Positions 25,906 to 34,162 of a DNA stretch of 64,000 nt are shown here, one piece after another. A program made the translations under genes and the position numbers. This DNA comes from UBA8941 sp963780545 (GTDB lineage: Archaea > Thermoproteota > Bathyarchaeia > TCS64). Under the pieces are notes generated by a model, which worked only from the letters and a program-made list of their open reading frames with translations, searched no databases and was not told the origin of the DNA. The stretch's first letter is position 1; every line of letters begins with the position of its first letter. The stretch lies in the NCBI GenBank assembly GCA_963780545.1, contig CAWACK010000021.1, positions 1 through 64,000 of the forward strand, in the 5' to 3' direction.

Positions 25906-26940
25906 TTAGAAGACCTCCCCAAAGACGCAAGTGTAGGCCTGCTCCGGCGACGGCTCACGACTTTTCAGGCTGAATTCGATCGCATTCTGAACCCTATCGA
26001 CCTCCTCCACTCTTATCTTGTCGTCGAGATTCCTTGAAATCTTCGACTTGAGCAAGTCTATCGGGTCCCACTGTCTCTCTTTTTCATTAGCCTCGAGACG
26101 TCCCTCAAGGTTACCTTCCAGCTGATGAACCTTGAACTCTAGAAGTGTTGGCCCCTTGCCTGCACGGGCACGCCTGATTGCCTTACCCGCTGCTTTGTAG
26201 ACTTCAGCAACATCCCAGCCAGTGTGGGTGTAGCCAGGCATCCCGTAGTTCTTCGCCCTAAGACTAACTTTACCTATGCTTAATTGGGGATAGTCAATCT
26301 CGTGACCGAGCATCCTCTGGACCTCGGGGCTGCTGTTCTCACAGACGAAGACGATGGGCAGCTGCCAGCACGCAGCTAGGTTAAGGGTCTCCTGGACCCC
26401 TCCTTGGTTGCTGCCTCCCTCCCCGAAGTAGGAGACAGCGACGTTCTTACCACCATTGAGCTGGTCAGCAAGGGCGTAACCCGCAGTCATAGGAACACTA
26501 CCACCTACGATGCCATTTGCACCGAGGGCTCCTACGGATGGGTCGAAGGTGTGGTAAGGTCCAGCCTTCCCATGGTTGAATCCCGTCTCCTTACCCATTA
26601 GTTCAGCCATGAGCTTATCGAGGTCGCAGCCCTTAGCTATCAAGTGTCCAAGGGCTCTATGAGTGCTACCGATCTGATCGCCTTTCCTCAGGTGGGCGGA
26701 GACCCCGGCGGCCACTGCCTCTTGACCCGTGTAAAAACCGAAACGCGCAGGGATTTTCCCCTCCTTGGTGAGTTTCCTCACAGCGTTCTCGAATGCCCTT
26801 ATCCGGATCATAACGTGGTAGAGTTCGATTAACTTCGCGTCGCTTAGGCTCAAATCATACACTGGGAATGGATGGCGTCTAGGGTTTTTAGAATTAACTA
26901 CACCGTCTAAACTGAGTACTCGTGACTTTGCTTTGTCCAA
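25906..26940 (-). CDS. 2-oxo acid dehydrogenase E1 alpha subunit
   Basis: A 344-residue ThDP-binding E1 alpha subunit. It has 'RIRAFENAVRKL', 'FYTGQEAVAAGVSAHLRKGD', the phosphorylation-loop region 'SVGALGANGIVGGSVPMTAG', and the ThDP motif running from 'GEGGSNQGGVQETLNLAACW' to 'VCENS' (GEG in place of the usual GDG). It forms a heterotetramer with E1 beta, encoded immediately downstream. Lack of neighbouring E2/E3 leaves open whether the pair works as a classical complex, as acetoin dehydrogenase, or as a stand-alone decarboxylase. It is preceded by iorAB on the same strand. Confidence 0.9.
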   Translation of the reverse strand: MDKAKSRVLSLDGVVNSKNPRRHPFPVYDLSLSDAKLIELYHVMIRIRAFENAVRKLTKEGKIPARFGFYTGQEAVAAGVSAHLRKGDQIGSTHRALGHLIAKGCDLDKLMAELMGKETGFNHGKAGPYHTFDPSVGALGANGIVGGSVPMTAGYALADQLNGGKNVAVSYFGEGGSNQGGVQETLNLAACWQLPIVFVCENSSPEVQRMLGHEIDYPQLSIGKVSLRAKNYGMPGYTHTGWDVAEVYKAAGKAIRRARAGKGPTLLEFKVHQLEGNLEGRLEANEKERQWDPIDLLKSKISRNLDDKIRVEEVDRVQNAIEFSLKSREPSPEQAYTCVFGEVF

Positions 26941-27020
26941 TGTCTAAAGGGGCTTCTACCCTATGCGTATTCTATAAAATATTAATCGTGTGCGACGATT
27001 TAGTTAGGAGAAAAAGAGGG

Positions 27021-27632
27021 TCACGCACTCGCCACCTTATACCCGAGTTCGAAGGCCTTTAGGTTCGCTTCTATGGCTCCCCCGGGAACGACTCTCTTCA
27101 CTGCCTCCCTTAATGGTTCAACCTCGATAGGGAAGCCTTCGAGGGCGCTGGCTGCGCCGAGGAGGACGACGTTCTCGGTCCTTGGGTTTCCAGCCTCTGC
27201 CGCCACTTTATCTGCGTCTATTGCTATCACCCTGCCCGCGATTTTCGCGAGCTGCTCCGTCACCTGTTCTAAAGTGATGTAGACGCGCTTCTCCTGCCTA
27301 TTCTTTACGATTGGAGCCGTCTCAAGTGGTGGGTGCATTATCCTGCGGTTCATAACGACGGTACCACCCTCCTTGAGGTACTCTACGTAGCGGAGGGACT
27401 CGGTCGCCTCCATAGCGATGATGAGATCCGCTGTACCATAGGGTATGAGTGGAGAGTATGCGTCGCCTATCCTTACATGTGCGCTGATGGAACCACTACG
27501 CTGGGCGAGGCCATGCTGGGCCCCGACGACGACCTTAACGCCACTATCTGTGCATGCGTCCCCCATAACCTGGCTGAGAAGCATAAGCCCCTGGCCGCCG
27601 ACTCCCGCTAGGAGGATGTTATACTGCTTCAC
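27021..27632 (-). CDS. iorB: Indolepyruvate ferredoxin oxidoreductase beta subunit
   Basis: A 203-residue IorB-type gamma-domain subunit. It begins 'YNILLAGVGGQGLMLLSQV', the hallmark Gly-rich opening of ferredoxin-oxidoreductase gamma domains, and includes 'GAQHGLAQRSGSISAHVRIG'. With IorA it oxidises aryl pyruvates from amino-acid fermentation to aryl acetyl-CoA, reducing ferredoxin. Its start overlaps the IorA C-terminal gene by four bases, a typical coupled arrangement. Confidence 0.92.
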   Translation of the reverse strand: MKQYNILLAGVGGQGLMLLSQVMGDACTDSGVKVVVGAQHGLAQRSGSISAHVRIGDAYSPLIPYGTADLIIAMEATESLRYVEYLKEGGTVVMNRRIMHPPLETAPIVKNRQEKRVYITLEQVTEQLAKIAGRVIAIDADKVAAEAGNPRTENVVLLGAASALEGFPIEVEPLREAVKRVVPGGAIEANLKAFELGYKVASA

Positions 27633-28792
27633 TTCTGGTCACCTCCTGTAGAGCTAATCGCTGAAACTGGGCAAAGTTTGGCGCAGACCATGCAGCCATT
27701 GCAGAGGTCTGTTTGTATCGAGGTCTGACTCGTTTCCATTTCGAGCTGTATTGCAGGACAGTAGAAGTCGCGGACGCAGGCGTAAATAGTCTTGCAGATC
27801 TCCTTACTAACCTTGTTCGGAATTATCGGGATCTTAGCGGCGCGCTTCTTCCGGTCATTCCATAGGGCGCATGGTCCCTGACTGATAACAACCTTAGTCC
27901 CATCCGCAGCGATTATCTTCTTCATGGTCTCGACATTCGGCTTCGGGTCGAATGCATTTATCGTGGTTACATTCTTGACACCAATGCCCTTGACGACGGC
28001 TTCGATATCGATCTCCGTCACCTTGTTGGGGCCGAAGTCGCTCCCCGGGTTAGGCTGCTGCCCAGTCATCGCGGTGACGCTGTTGTCGAGGATGAAGAGT
28101 GTATAATTGTGACCGTTATGAATGGCGTTGACGAGGGCTGGGAGCCCGGCGTGGAAGAGAGTCGAGTCTCCGATGAGGGCAACTATCTTGTCGTTAAGTA
28201 CATGCTGCATTCCGCTGCTAATTCCCTGACCTGCACCCATACAGAGCATCATGTCTGTTAGGTTGTAGGGGTCGAGTTGAAGCATCGAGTAGCAGCCGAT
28301 GTCGTTGTTGAGGACGAAGTCGGTGCCCTTTAGCGCTTGCTGTAGGGCCCATAATGTTGCCCTGTGTGGGCACCCCGCACAAAATACGGGAAGCCTATTC
28401 GGAATCACCTTCTTCAGCTCCATCGCTTTGGCCTGAACGGTCTCGTAGTCCACCGGAGTCTTAACACCATATATTTTGGCGAGGGTCTTGGCGACGATGG
28501 CGACGTTGTATTCGCCGACGTAACCGAAGTGACCAGATTCTTTTCCCAGAACCTCAATGCCACAGTCGGCATCCTTGGCTATTACCTTTACATGTTCTTC
28601 AAGATAGGGCATTAGCTCCTCAACGATGAGGACCTTGTCGAGTTTGATGAGGAAGCTTGTTAGGAGTTTCTTAGGGAGGGGGTAAGTGGTACCGAGTTTT
28701 AGGATGTGGGGCTTGACGCCTAGAGTCTCGATAGCCTCGCGGACGTGGAGGTAGGAGACGCCATTAGTGATGATCCCAATCCTGCCCCTCAC
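27629..28792 (-). CDS. iorA: Indolepyruvate ferredoxin oxidoreductase alpha subunit, C-terminal part
   Basis: Residues of the second half of IorA: the transketolase C-like 'GRIGIITNGVSYLHV', the ThDP domain 'CAGCPHR', 'GCYSM', 'GDSTLFHAGLPALVNA' and 'LDNSVTAMTG', and a C-terminal 4Fe-4S motif 'CNGCMVCAKLCPVSAI'. A second ferredoxin motif is only partly formed. The N-terminal half is in the preceding gene. Deleting one G from the GGGG run at 28785-28788 restores a single chain of the usual length (about 640 residues), so the split is probably a sequence error. Confidence 0.88.
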   Translation of the reverse strand: MRGRIGIITNGVSYLHVREAIETLGVKPHILKLGTTYPLPKKLLTSFLIKLDKVLIVEELMPYLEEHVKVIAKDADCGIEVLGKESGHFGYVGEYNVAIVAKTLAKIYGVKTPVDYETVQAKAMELKKVIPNRLPVFCAGCPHRATLWALQQALKGTDFVLNNDIGCYSMLQLDPYNLTDMMLCMGAGQGISSGMQHVLNDKIVALIGDSTLFHAGLPALVNAIHNGHNYTLFILDNSVTAMTGQQPNPGSDFGPNKVTEIDIEAVVKGIGVKNVTTINAFDPKPNVETMKKIIAADGTKVVISQGPCALWNDRKKRAAKIPIIPNKVSKEICKTIYACVRDFYCPAIQLEMETSQTSIQTDLCNGCMVCAKLCPVSAISSTGGDQK

Positions 28793-29516
28793 CCTCTAGA
28801 ACCTCATTGAAGGGACTTGAGTTGAACTCGTCTTCAATCTTTCCCAGCTTCTCCAGTGCCTCACCCTTCAGCCTCCTTGCGGTGTCGCTGAGGGTGAAGT
28901 AGGGTCGCTTTATGTCCTTCCAATTCTTCTTTTGGAAGGGAGTGCGCTTCACTTCACCCATTTGAACGGGGGCATATTGGTGGTTTACCCTTGTGGTGGT
29001 CCTAATAAGGGTCAGAATTTTGTACTTCTCGGAGAGGTCGAAGGCGTATTTCACCATATCGTATGCCTCCTGCGGGGTTGTTGGCTCGAGCATGGGAACG
29101 TGGCCTGTCTGTGCAAAGAAGCGGCCGTCTTGCTCGCTCTGGCTGCTGTGGGCATGGGGATCATCCGCGACGAGGAGGACGCAGCCTGCGTTCACGCCTG
29201 TATAGCCAAGCGTGTAGAAGGTGTCACTAGCAACATTGAGGCCGACGCTCTTCATGCTGGTGAAGCTCCTCGCCCCAGCCATCGAGGCGCCGGCTGCAGT
29301 CTCAAGCGCCACCTTCTCATTGACGGAGACCTCCATCTTGAGGTCTTTGTAGTCAGCGGAGAGTAGGTAAAGGGTGTCGAGGATCTCGCTCGTAGGAGAG
29401 CCTGGGTAGAAGGCAGTTACTTTCGCGTCGGACTCGAGAACGGCCCTCGCGACTGCCTCATTGCAGAGTATAAAGGCCCTCTTCTGCTTCGGATCAGATA
29501 ACTCCTGAAAAGACAT
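28764..29516 (-). CDS. iorA: Indolepyruvate ferredoxin oxidoreductase alpha subunit, N-terminal part
   Basis: The first half of IorA: 'AFILCNEAVARAVLESDAKV', 'FYPGSPTSEILDTL', the catalytic glutamate region 'VNEKVALETAAGASMAGARS', 'LLVADDPHAHSSQSEQD', and 'MLEPTTPQEAYDM'. It ends early at a TAA in the frame after 'NEVLEGEG', exactly where the other frame takes over. The ATG at 29516 fits the family start; an ATG at 29543 is also in frame. It lies downstream of the YwbE-like gene and tRNA-Arg(TCT). Confidence 0.88.
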   Translation of the reverse strand: MSFQELSDPKQKRAFILCNEAVARAVLESDAKVTAFYPGSPTSEILDTLYLLSADYKDLKMEVSVNEKVALETAAGASMAGARSFTSMKSVGLNVASDTFYTLGYTGVNAGCVLLVADDPHAHSSQSEQDGRFFAQTGHVPMLEPTTPQEAYDMVKYAFDLSEKYKILTLIRTTTRVNHQYAPVQMGEVKRTPFQKKNWKDIKRPYFTLSDTARRLKGEALEKLGKIEDEFNSSPFNEVLEGEGQDWDHH

Positions 29517-29573
29517 GATCGATCTTCGGGAAGGGTCTAACATAAATCTTGGGAGTATTTGAAGTACCTAACT

Positions 29574-29825
29574 TTACGAGTCTTTCTTGATTTCCAGCCT
29601 ACCCTTGGCAGGTCCCTGCAAGATCTCCTTTACTCTTCCCACGCTTCCGTCTTGGAGCCTTACTTTTACACCATGTGGATGGTACTCGGAGTTTGTAAGC
29701 AATTCTTTCACGAAACCCCGCGTCAGATTACCGGTCCGCTGATCCTGCTTGAGAACAATGTTAACCTCCGCTCCGACGCGGACATCTTTCCGGTTTCTAC
29801 CATCCAAATCAGTTCTCGTAATCAA
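29574..29825 (-). CDS. YwbE-like DUF2196 protein
   Basis: An 83-residue protein of the YwbE/DUF2196 family. The signature 'GRNRKDVRVGAEVNIVLKQD' is followed by 'QRTGNLTRGFVKELLTNSEY' and 'HPHGVKVRLQDGSVGRVKEI'. It is a small beta-rich fold found in bacteria and archaea with no established function, sometimes suspected of binding nucleic acid. It starts 28 bases after tRNA-Arg(TCT) on the same strand and precedes iorA by about 57 bases. Confidence 0.85.
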   Translation of the reverse strand: MITRTDLDGRNRKDVRVGAEVNIVLKQDQRTGNLTRGFVKELLTNSEYHPHGVKVRLQDGSVGRVKEILQGPAKGRLEIKKDS

Positions 29826-29853
29826 CTTCGATGAAGACTCTTAGAGATTGTGG

Positions 29854-29964
29854 TGGCGGGCCCGGAGGGATTCGAACCCACGATCTCCGGCTTAGAAGGC
29901 CTGCGCGCCGGCGTCGCGTCTCGGCGACCGACTAGGCGCCTTATCCTGGCTTGGCCACGGGCCC
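29854..29964 (-). tRNA. tRNA-Arg (anticodon TCT) with intron, CCA encoded
   Basis: The minus strand gives acceptor strands GGGCCCG/CGGGCCC, discriminator G and an encoded CCA. It has the TTCGAAT T-loop, and the anticodon loop CTTCTAA with stem GCCGG on the 3' side, so the anticodon is TCT. The 5' half of the anticodon stem is interrupted: CC, then 33 bases (TAGTCGG...GCGCA), then GGC. Removing those 33 bases leaves a normal 78-base tRNA including CCA. The insert contains a hairpin GTCGC/GCGAC. One T-T mismatch is seen in the T stem. The intron at about position 28/29 is non-canonical. Confidence 0.9.
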
Positions 29965-30279
29965 CCACCGTCTTGTGGAGCACGCCCATTTAAGAATTAA
30001 GATTCAATCTCAGACTTTTTGAGAGCTAAAAGCTCACACATGGTAGATTTCTCATCGGTCGGATACATATCGAAATGACCCAGAGAGCATGATCATCTTC
30101 ATGAGATTAAGGAGGACTTCGAACCCGTCCAATTTCATTTTCATTAATAAACATCTACTCTCAGAAATACATAAATGATTGAAATCGGTTGATGAATTTC
30201 GCTTTCCTCTGATTAATTGGTCGTAGGGATTTTTAGATTCATCGCATTTAATTGGTGGCGAGATCATAGGGTTGATACA
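29965..30279. other. Intergenic region between tRNA-Arg and the JAMM gene
   Basis: About 315 AT-rich bases without a convincing gene. It should carry the tRNA promoter (read leftwards) and the JAMM gene promoter; a TATA-like TTTAATTGG lies at about 30246-30254, some 26 bases before the ATG at 30280. Confidence 0.4.
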
Positions 30280-30663
30280 ATGGAAATAAACGTAGATGAG
30301 GAACTCCTTCTAGAGATGCTGAGTTTTGCTAAAGACATGCACCCGAAGGAGGCTATTCTATTATTGAGAGGCGAGGTGAAAAAAGCCACGATTACCATAA
30401 CCGACTACCTCTTCCCGCCCTTTGCCACCACTAATAGCATCTCCGCCAGCTACCCCATCCACATGTTACCAATAGACTTCTCCATAATTGGCACTGCCCA
30501 TAGCCACCCATCGGGCACCCTCAGCCTATCGATACAGGACATTAACCACATGTACGGTCGAATCAGCCTCCTCATGGTCTATCCTTATAGTAAAGAGAAC
30601 GTTGCAGTATTCAACAAGCAGGCAGAGAGAGTCGAGCTCAATATCACAGCTAGCCGCCTGTGA
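30280..30663 (+). CDS. JAMM/MPN+ metalloprotease (desampylase-like)
   Basis: A 127-residue stand-alone JAMM-domain protein. The zinc site is complete: Glu 24 in 'HPKEAILLL', His 74 and His 76 in 'AHSHPSG', then Ser 84 and Asp 87 in 'LSIQDI'. Archaeal JAMM proteins remove ubiquitin-like SAMP modifiers from lysine or process their C-termini. ATG 30280 is the preferred start, since an upstream ATG at 30217 adds 21 residues not typical of the family. The gene is convergent with, and overlaps by 14 bases, a MoaD/SAMP-like gene, which suggests a modifier/protease pair. Confidence 0.9.
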   Translation: MEINVDEELLLEMLSFAKDMHPKEAILLLRGEVKKATITITDYLFPPFATTNSISASYPIHMLPIDFSIIGTAHSHPSGTLSLSIQDINHMYGRISLLMVYPYSKENVAVFNKQAERVELNITASRL

Positions 30664-30850
30664 TAATTGGGAAAATAGCCACTTTATCTCCAGGTTTCAA
30701 ATTAGCGGAAGGCCAGAGCCGCTCTCCGTTTACCAACACAACAATGACACGCCTATCGTATACATATAGCATGTCAGATCCTAGACCCTTGAAAAACTCA
30801 CGCAGAGTCGAAGGTTTTTCGACTATTAAGATCTGTGGGCCCGGGAACAT
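30650..30850 (-). CDS. Ubiquitin-like MoaD/ThiS/SAMP protein
   Basis: A 66-residue beta-grasp protein ending in 'ITGG', the diglycine C-terminus used for adenylation by E1-like enzymes. The body has 'LREFF', 'VIVVLVNGERL' and 'LKPGDKVAIFPIITGG', the standard MoaD/ThiS pattern. It may act as a sulfur carrier for molybdopterin or tRNA thiolation, as a protein modifier, or both. No E1-like gene lies in the window. Its last 14 bases overlap the end of the JAMM gene on the other strand. Confidence 0.85.
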   Translation of the reverse strand: MFPGPQILIVEKPSTLREFFKGLGSDMLYVYDRRVIVVLVNGERLWPSANLKPGDKVAIFPIITGG

Positions 30851-30877
30851 CTAGGAACGATTTCGAAGGCGTGTAGC

Positions 30878-31279
30878 TTAATCCTTTCTTAGATGATCCA
30901 ACTCACGTCGCTTCTCTTGTAATCTTTTAAACCAAACCTCAACATTCTCCCGGGTGACATAGTTCTTGTGGTGACGGAAACCTCCTTGGAAGCCATGAGG
31001 AATGTGCATAAGCTCGTGAACAAGAACCCTGTCTTGGTGGTCTCTACTAAGGGGATCGAATTGTTCAGAGATCACTTCAATGATGTATGTGGCCTCGATC
31101 CCCATTGCGAGTTGCCAGATTCGTCCCAAACCATGGATGCGGGCTATGGTACGCCGCGACTGGCTTCCCCGGCTCCTCACAAAGTAGACGTTTCCCGCCT
31201 TCACATGGTCGAATCGGAGAAGATCAATGATCTCGTCCACACGATCCTTGATGTCAGGCGCAGGATAGTACTCAATCAA
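30878..31279 (-). CDS. Putative HExxH metallopeptidase (phage-metallopeptidase-like)
   Basis: A 133-residue protein with 'RVLVHELMHIPHGFQGGFRH', a zinc-binding HExxH motif (His 88, Glu 89, His 92) followed by His-rich sequence that could supply the third ligand. The preceding 'ARIHGLGRIWQLAMG' and 'YIIEVISEQFDPLSRD' match a conserved archaeal family of putative metallopeptidases. It is 27 bases downstream of the ubiquitin-like gene on the same strand, so it may be linked to protein turnover. The substrate is unknown. Confidence 0.75.
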   Translation of the reverse strand: MIEYYPAPDIKDRVDEIIDLLRFDHVKAGNVYFVRSRGSQSRRTIARIHGLGRIWQLAMGIEATYIIEVISEQFDPLSRDHQDRVLVHELMHIPHGFQGGFRHHKNYVTRENVEVWFKRLQEKRRELDHLRKD

Positions 31280-31365
31280 GCCTTAACAGATTTCAGCTTG
31301 GGCCTAGATGTATTCAACATTTCCGGCGCGCGCGCCTAAACAGCCTCGGCTGATTCCTCCTGCTT

Positions 31366-32151
31366 TTAACCGGTAGACTTCAACTTGATTTCGTATAGAT
31401 TGGGCCACATCTTCCCCGTAACGAACAGCCGGTCGGATACTGAATCATAAGCGATCCCGTTCAGCACATCGTCGGGAATCGACTTCGGACCAGGCAAACT
31501 CGACAGATCTATCCACGCCTCGACTTTCCCTGTTTTTGGATCTATAACCGCAATCTTGTCCTCGCCGAAGACGTTTGCGTAGACCTTCCCCTTGATATAC
31601 TCGAGTTCATTGAGGTTTGAAACGGGATTCATGTCAAAGACCGTGATCTGCCCCAACCTCGCGAAGGTTGTGGGGTCGAGGAAATATAGGTTAGAAGAGC
31701 CGTCGCTCATGATAAGTCTGGAGCCATCGTATGTGAGACCCCACCCCTCGCTTGGATAGGTGAATTCACGGATCAGGGCAAATGACTCCTTATTGTAGAC
31801 AAAGCCCACATTGGATCTCCATGTCAGCTGAATGATCTCGTCGCCGATGACTGCTAGGCCCTCGCCGAAGTACTGGTTAGGGAGGGCCAAGCTCTTGAGC
31901 ACTGTGCCGGTTTCGAGGTCAACTCTACGTAATGTTGAACTCCCATAGAGACCGGTGCTCTCGTATAGATAGCCGCCGTCGTAGACAAGACCTTCCGTGA
32001 AAGCTCCTGTGTCGTGGGGATATGTGTTGACTATTTCATATCCATAGGTGGGTGCTGTAGTAGCAGCTTGTCTCGTTATCAAGATGTAAGTGACTGTGAG
32101 GACGAGTATGGAAACCGTAATCAGTATAAGTATCGGGTAGGTTTTCTTCAT
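31366..32151 (-). CDS. Glutamine cyclotransferase family protein, membrane anchored
   Basis: A 261-residue protein. Residues 1-28 form an uncleaved signal-anchor ('KKTYPILILITVSILVLTV'), so the rest faces the outside. The body is a five-bladed propeller of the plant-type glutaminyl cyclase family: 'DTGAFTEGLVYDGGYLYES', 'STLRRVDLETG', 'YFGEGLAVIGDEIIQLTWR', 'NELEYIKGKVYANVF' and 'LNGIAYDS'. Family members convert N-terminal glutamine of peptides to pyroglutamate. Activity here is inferred by family only. Confidence 0.88.
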   Translation of the reverse strand: MKKTYPILILITVSILVLTVTYILITRQAATTAPTYGYEIVNTYPHDTGAFTEGLVYDGGYLYESTGLYGSSTLRRVDLETGTVLKSLALPNQYFGEGLAVIGDEIIQLTWRSNVGFVYNKESFALIREFTYPSEGWGLTYDGSRLIMSDGSSNLYFLDPTTFARLGQITVFDMNPVSNLNELEYIKGKVYANVFGEDKIAVIDPKTGKVEAWIDLSSLPGPKSIPDDVLNGIAYDSVSDRLFVTGKMWPNLYEIKLKSTG

Positions 32152-32266
32152 CGAGTTCAGTTCTCGTCCACTGTTGAGCTAATATCAATTTACCTCATTT
32201 TAATATTTCAATAGAATCGTTGCGAAGTTGAGGTTACTAATCGGGCGCGTATGGCTTCTTTAATCC

Positions 32267-32905
32267 GTGAGCTGTACAATTGTTTTGATCCTCAGATTGG
32301 AGAATAGCCATTTCATCATCGTTGCCCTCGGAGACAGTCTCACTGTCGGCTACAGGTTTGGCGACCCATATGCACTCGACCCAAGGGTTCCCTATCCTGC
32401 CCGACTGGAGAGGATGATCAGAGCCAGGCTAAGGGTCTTAGGTAGGGGGACCCAAGCCTTCGTCGTCAATGCAGGAATCAATGGAGACTCCACGGAAGGG
32501 ATGCTCAAGCGCTTTGAGAAAGATGTGGCTTTGGAGAAGCCTGACGTTGTTATAGTCTTGGCTGGGGTGAACGATCTTGGCTCCGGGAGGAGGCTCGATG
32601 ATATTCTTGTGAACCTACGTATGCTCTACGCTGCCTGTCGCGGGATCGGGGCGGAACCCGTCGCCTGCACACTTACTCCTATGAATCGAACAAGCCCTTT
32701 GATGAGAGAACTCAACGAGATGATTCGTGCCAACTGTGCAAAGGAAGGAATAACTCTCGTCGACTTATTCATGTTCCTTGCCGATGACGTTGGGAACCTT
32801 AGGCCAGAGTACTCCGACGACGGTGTACACCTCAACGCCCTTGGCTACGGGAGAGTAGCTGAGGGCGTATTCGAGGTTCTGACCCCTTTTTTTGAGAGGG
32901 AATGA
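32267..32905 (+). CDS. GDSL/SGNH-family esterase
   Basis: A 212-residue SGNH hydrolase. Block I is 'IIVALGDSLTVGY' (Ser 24), block II has 'NAGINGDST', block III 'VVIVLAGVNDL' (Asn), and block V 'SDDGVHLNALGYGRVA' (Asp and His). These enzymes hydrolyse esters or act as thioesterases. The GTG start at 32267 adds 16 residues before the core; a later TTG could be the true start. No signal peptide is evident. It is divergent from the cyclotransferase gene. Confidence 0.9.
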   Translation: MSCTIVLILRLENSHFIIVALGDSLTVGYRFGDPYALDPRVPYPARLERMIRARLRVLGRGTQAFVVNAGINGDSTEGMLKRFEKDVALEKPDVVIVLAGVNDLGSGRRLDDILVNLRMLYAACRGIGAEPVACTLTPMNRTSPLMRELNEMIRANCAKEGITLVDLFMFLADDVGNLRPEYSDDGVHLNALGYGRVAEGVFEVLTPFFERE

Positions 32906-32918
32906 GTCTCGACCAGTA

Positions 32919-32928
32919 GTATTTATAA
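32919..32928 (+). promoter_or_regulatory. Putative TATA box of the eS26 gene
   Basis: TATTTATAAC lies about 35-44 bases before the TTG start of the eS26 gene, good spacing for an archaeal promoter with a leader of about 10 bases. Confidence 0.5.
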
Positions 32929-32962
32929 CAAGGTGCCTCACTAATCTGCTGAGGTTTCGTAT

Positions 32963-33250
32963 TTGACGAAGAAAAGGAGCAGCGGCGGTCGCAGCAAGGG
33001 CGACAAGGGTAGCTCCGGAACGGTGCAGTGTAGCATCTGCGGGGCTGTGGTGCCCCGCGACAAGGCCAAGAGGCAGACGAGGTTCACGAGTCTCGTTGAC
33101 TCCAGGCTCCTTAAGGAGCTCCAGAATCAGGGCTCCACGATCCAACGCACTAAAGTGACGAAGTACTACTGCATTAGCTGCGCAGTGCACCGCGGTGTAG
33201 TAAAGGTACGTGGGAAGGACGAACGTAAGATTTGTACCGAGGCGCCGTAG
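32963..33250 (+). CDS. rps26e: Ribosomal protein eS26
   Basis: A 95-residue small-subunit ribosomal protein eS26. A basic N-terminus precedes a zinc-binding pair 'CSICG' (Cys 23, 26), then 'VVPRDKAKRQTRF', 'SLVDSRLLKELQNQG', and the second pair 'YYCISCAVHRGVVKV' (Cys 70, 73). In archaea this protein is found on the TACK/Asgard side and missing from most Euryarchaeota, so it is a useful taxonomic pointer. Start TTG 32963 with a good TATA box upstream. Confidence 0.93.
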   Translation: MTKKRSSGGRSKGDKGSSGTVQCSICGAVVPRDKAKRQTRFTSLVDSRLLKELQNQGSTIQRTKVTKYYCISCAVHRGVVKVRGKDERKICTEAP

Positions 33251-33374
33251 GGCGAGATCTGGACCAAGTGCCTAAACTTTCCCTTTTACACGCTAGTTCC
33301 TTCGGCATTAAGTGTTAAAAGATTATCTAGTGTCTCATGCGTGGTTTAATCCATTTTCGCTAGTTGACATTTTA

Positions 33375-33968
33375 CTACTTTGCGTTCTCTCGGAAGTAGA
33401 ATGCCCTCTGGATAACCGTCAGGTGGGAGAGGATTGCCAGGAGGATGATGCCGTAATTCAGAATATCTAACCAAAGGAAAGCGAGAAGGGTTACAACTGC
33501 GAGGATGATCATTCGCTCCGCCCTCTCCGCGAGGCCGACACCCGCCATCTTTACGCCCTCCGATTCAGCGCGGGACCTCGTGTAGCTTACCATTAAAGAT
33601 CCTATAAGGGCTGCAAATCCTGCGATTGGATTGCATAAGCCACTAAGAGTGACGCCTGCGAGCACGACGGCATCAGAGTACCTATCAGATAAGGAGTCGA
33701 GGAAGCCACCAAATCTGGTAACCTTCCCACTTACGCGGGCAACAATACCATCGATGGCGTCGAAGAGACCGGAGAGGAGGATCAGGAGTCCTGCAGATGG
33801 GAGAAGGATCGGTGACATTCTCCAGTTGTAGTAGCACCAAGCCGAGGCTAGGGAGATTAGGAGACCCATGATGGTGATAGTATTTGGGGTAAGTCCCGCC
33901 TTCGCCAGCGGTCTGACACCGGTCATGACGACAGCTTCGAACCTTTTCTTAAGTCTGCTTGAGACCAA
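33375..33968 (-). CDS. CDP-alcohol phosphatidyltransferase (archaetidylinositol phosphate synthase-like)
   Basis: A 197-residue integral membrane enzyme with about six helices. The catalytic motif is complete: 'FDAIDGIVARVSGKVTRFGG' followed by 'FLDSLSDR', matching D-x2-D-G-x2-A-R-x8-G-x3-D-x3-D. It transfers a CDP-activated archaeal lipid to an alcohol. Sequence style ('LTPNTITIMGLLISL', 'RAESEGVKMAGVGLAERAER') fits the archaetidylinositol phosphate synthase group. The exact alcohol acceptor is inferred. Confidence 0.9.
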   Translation of the reverse strand: MVSSRLKKRFEAVVMTGVRPLAKAGLTPNTITIMGLLISLASAWCYYNWRMSPILLPSAGLLILLSGLFDAIDGIVARVSGKVTRFGGFLDSLSDRYSDAVVLAGVTLSGLCNPIAGFAALIGSLMVSYTRSRAESEGVKMAGVGLAERAERMIILAVVTLLAFLWLDILNYGIILLAILSHLTVIQRAFYFRENAK

Positions 33969-34162
33969 ACCGCTGAGAGATATGATGATTCGAGTATAAG
34001 TCTATCCCCCTTTAAACCCTAACACCGATCCGTTGCATTAAAAGTGTTAATTGACATGTTTATGCTAAAAGAAAGTTGATATACCAAAGCATCAAAGGTA
34101 AAAGTATCAATCAGATAATCCATTCGGTGCGGTGGAAAAATTGAAAGAAACCCAGATCGTAG

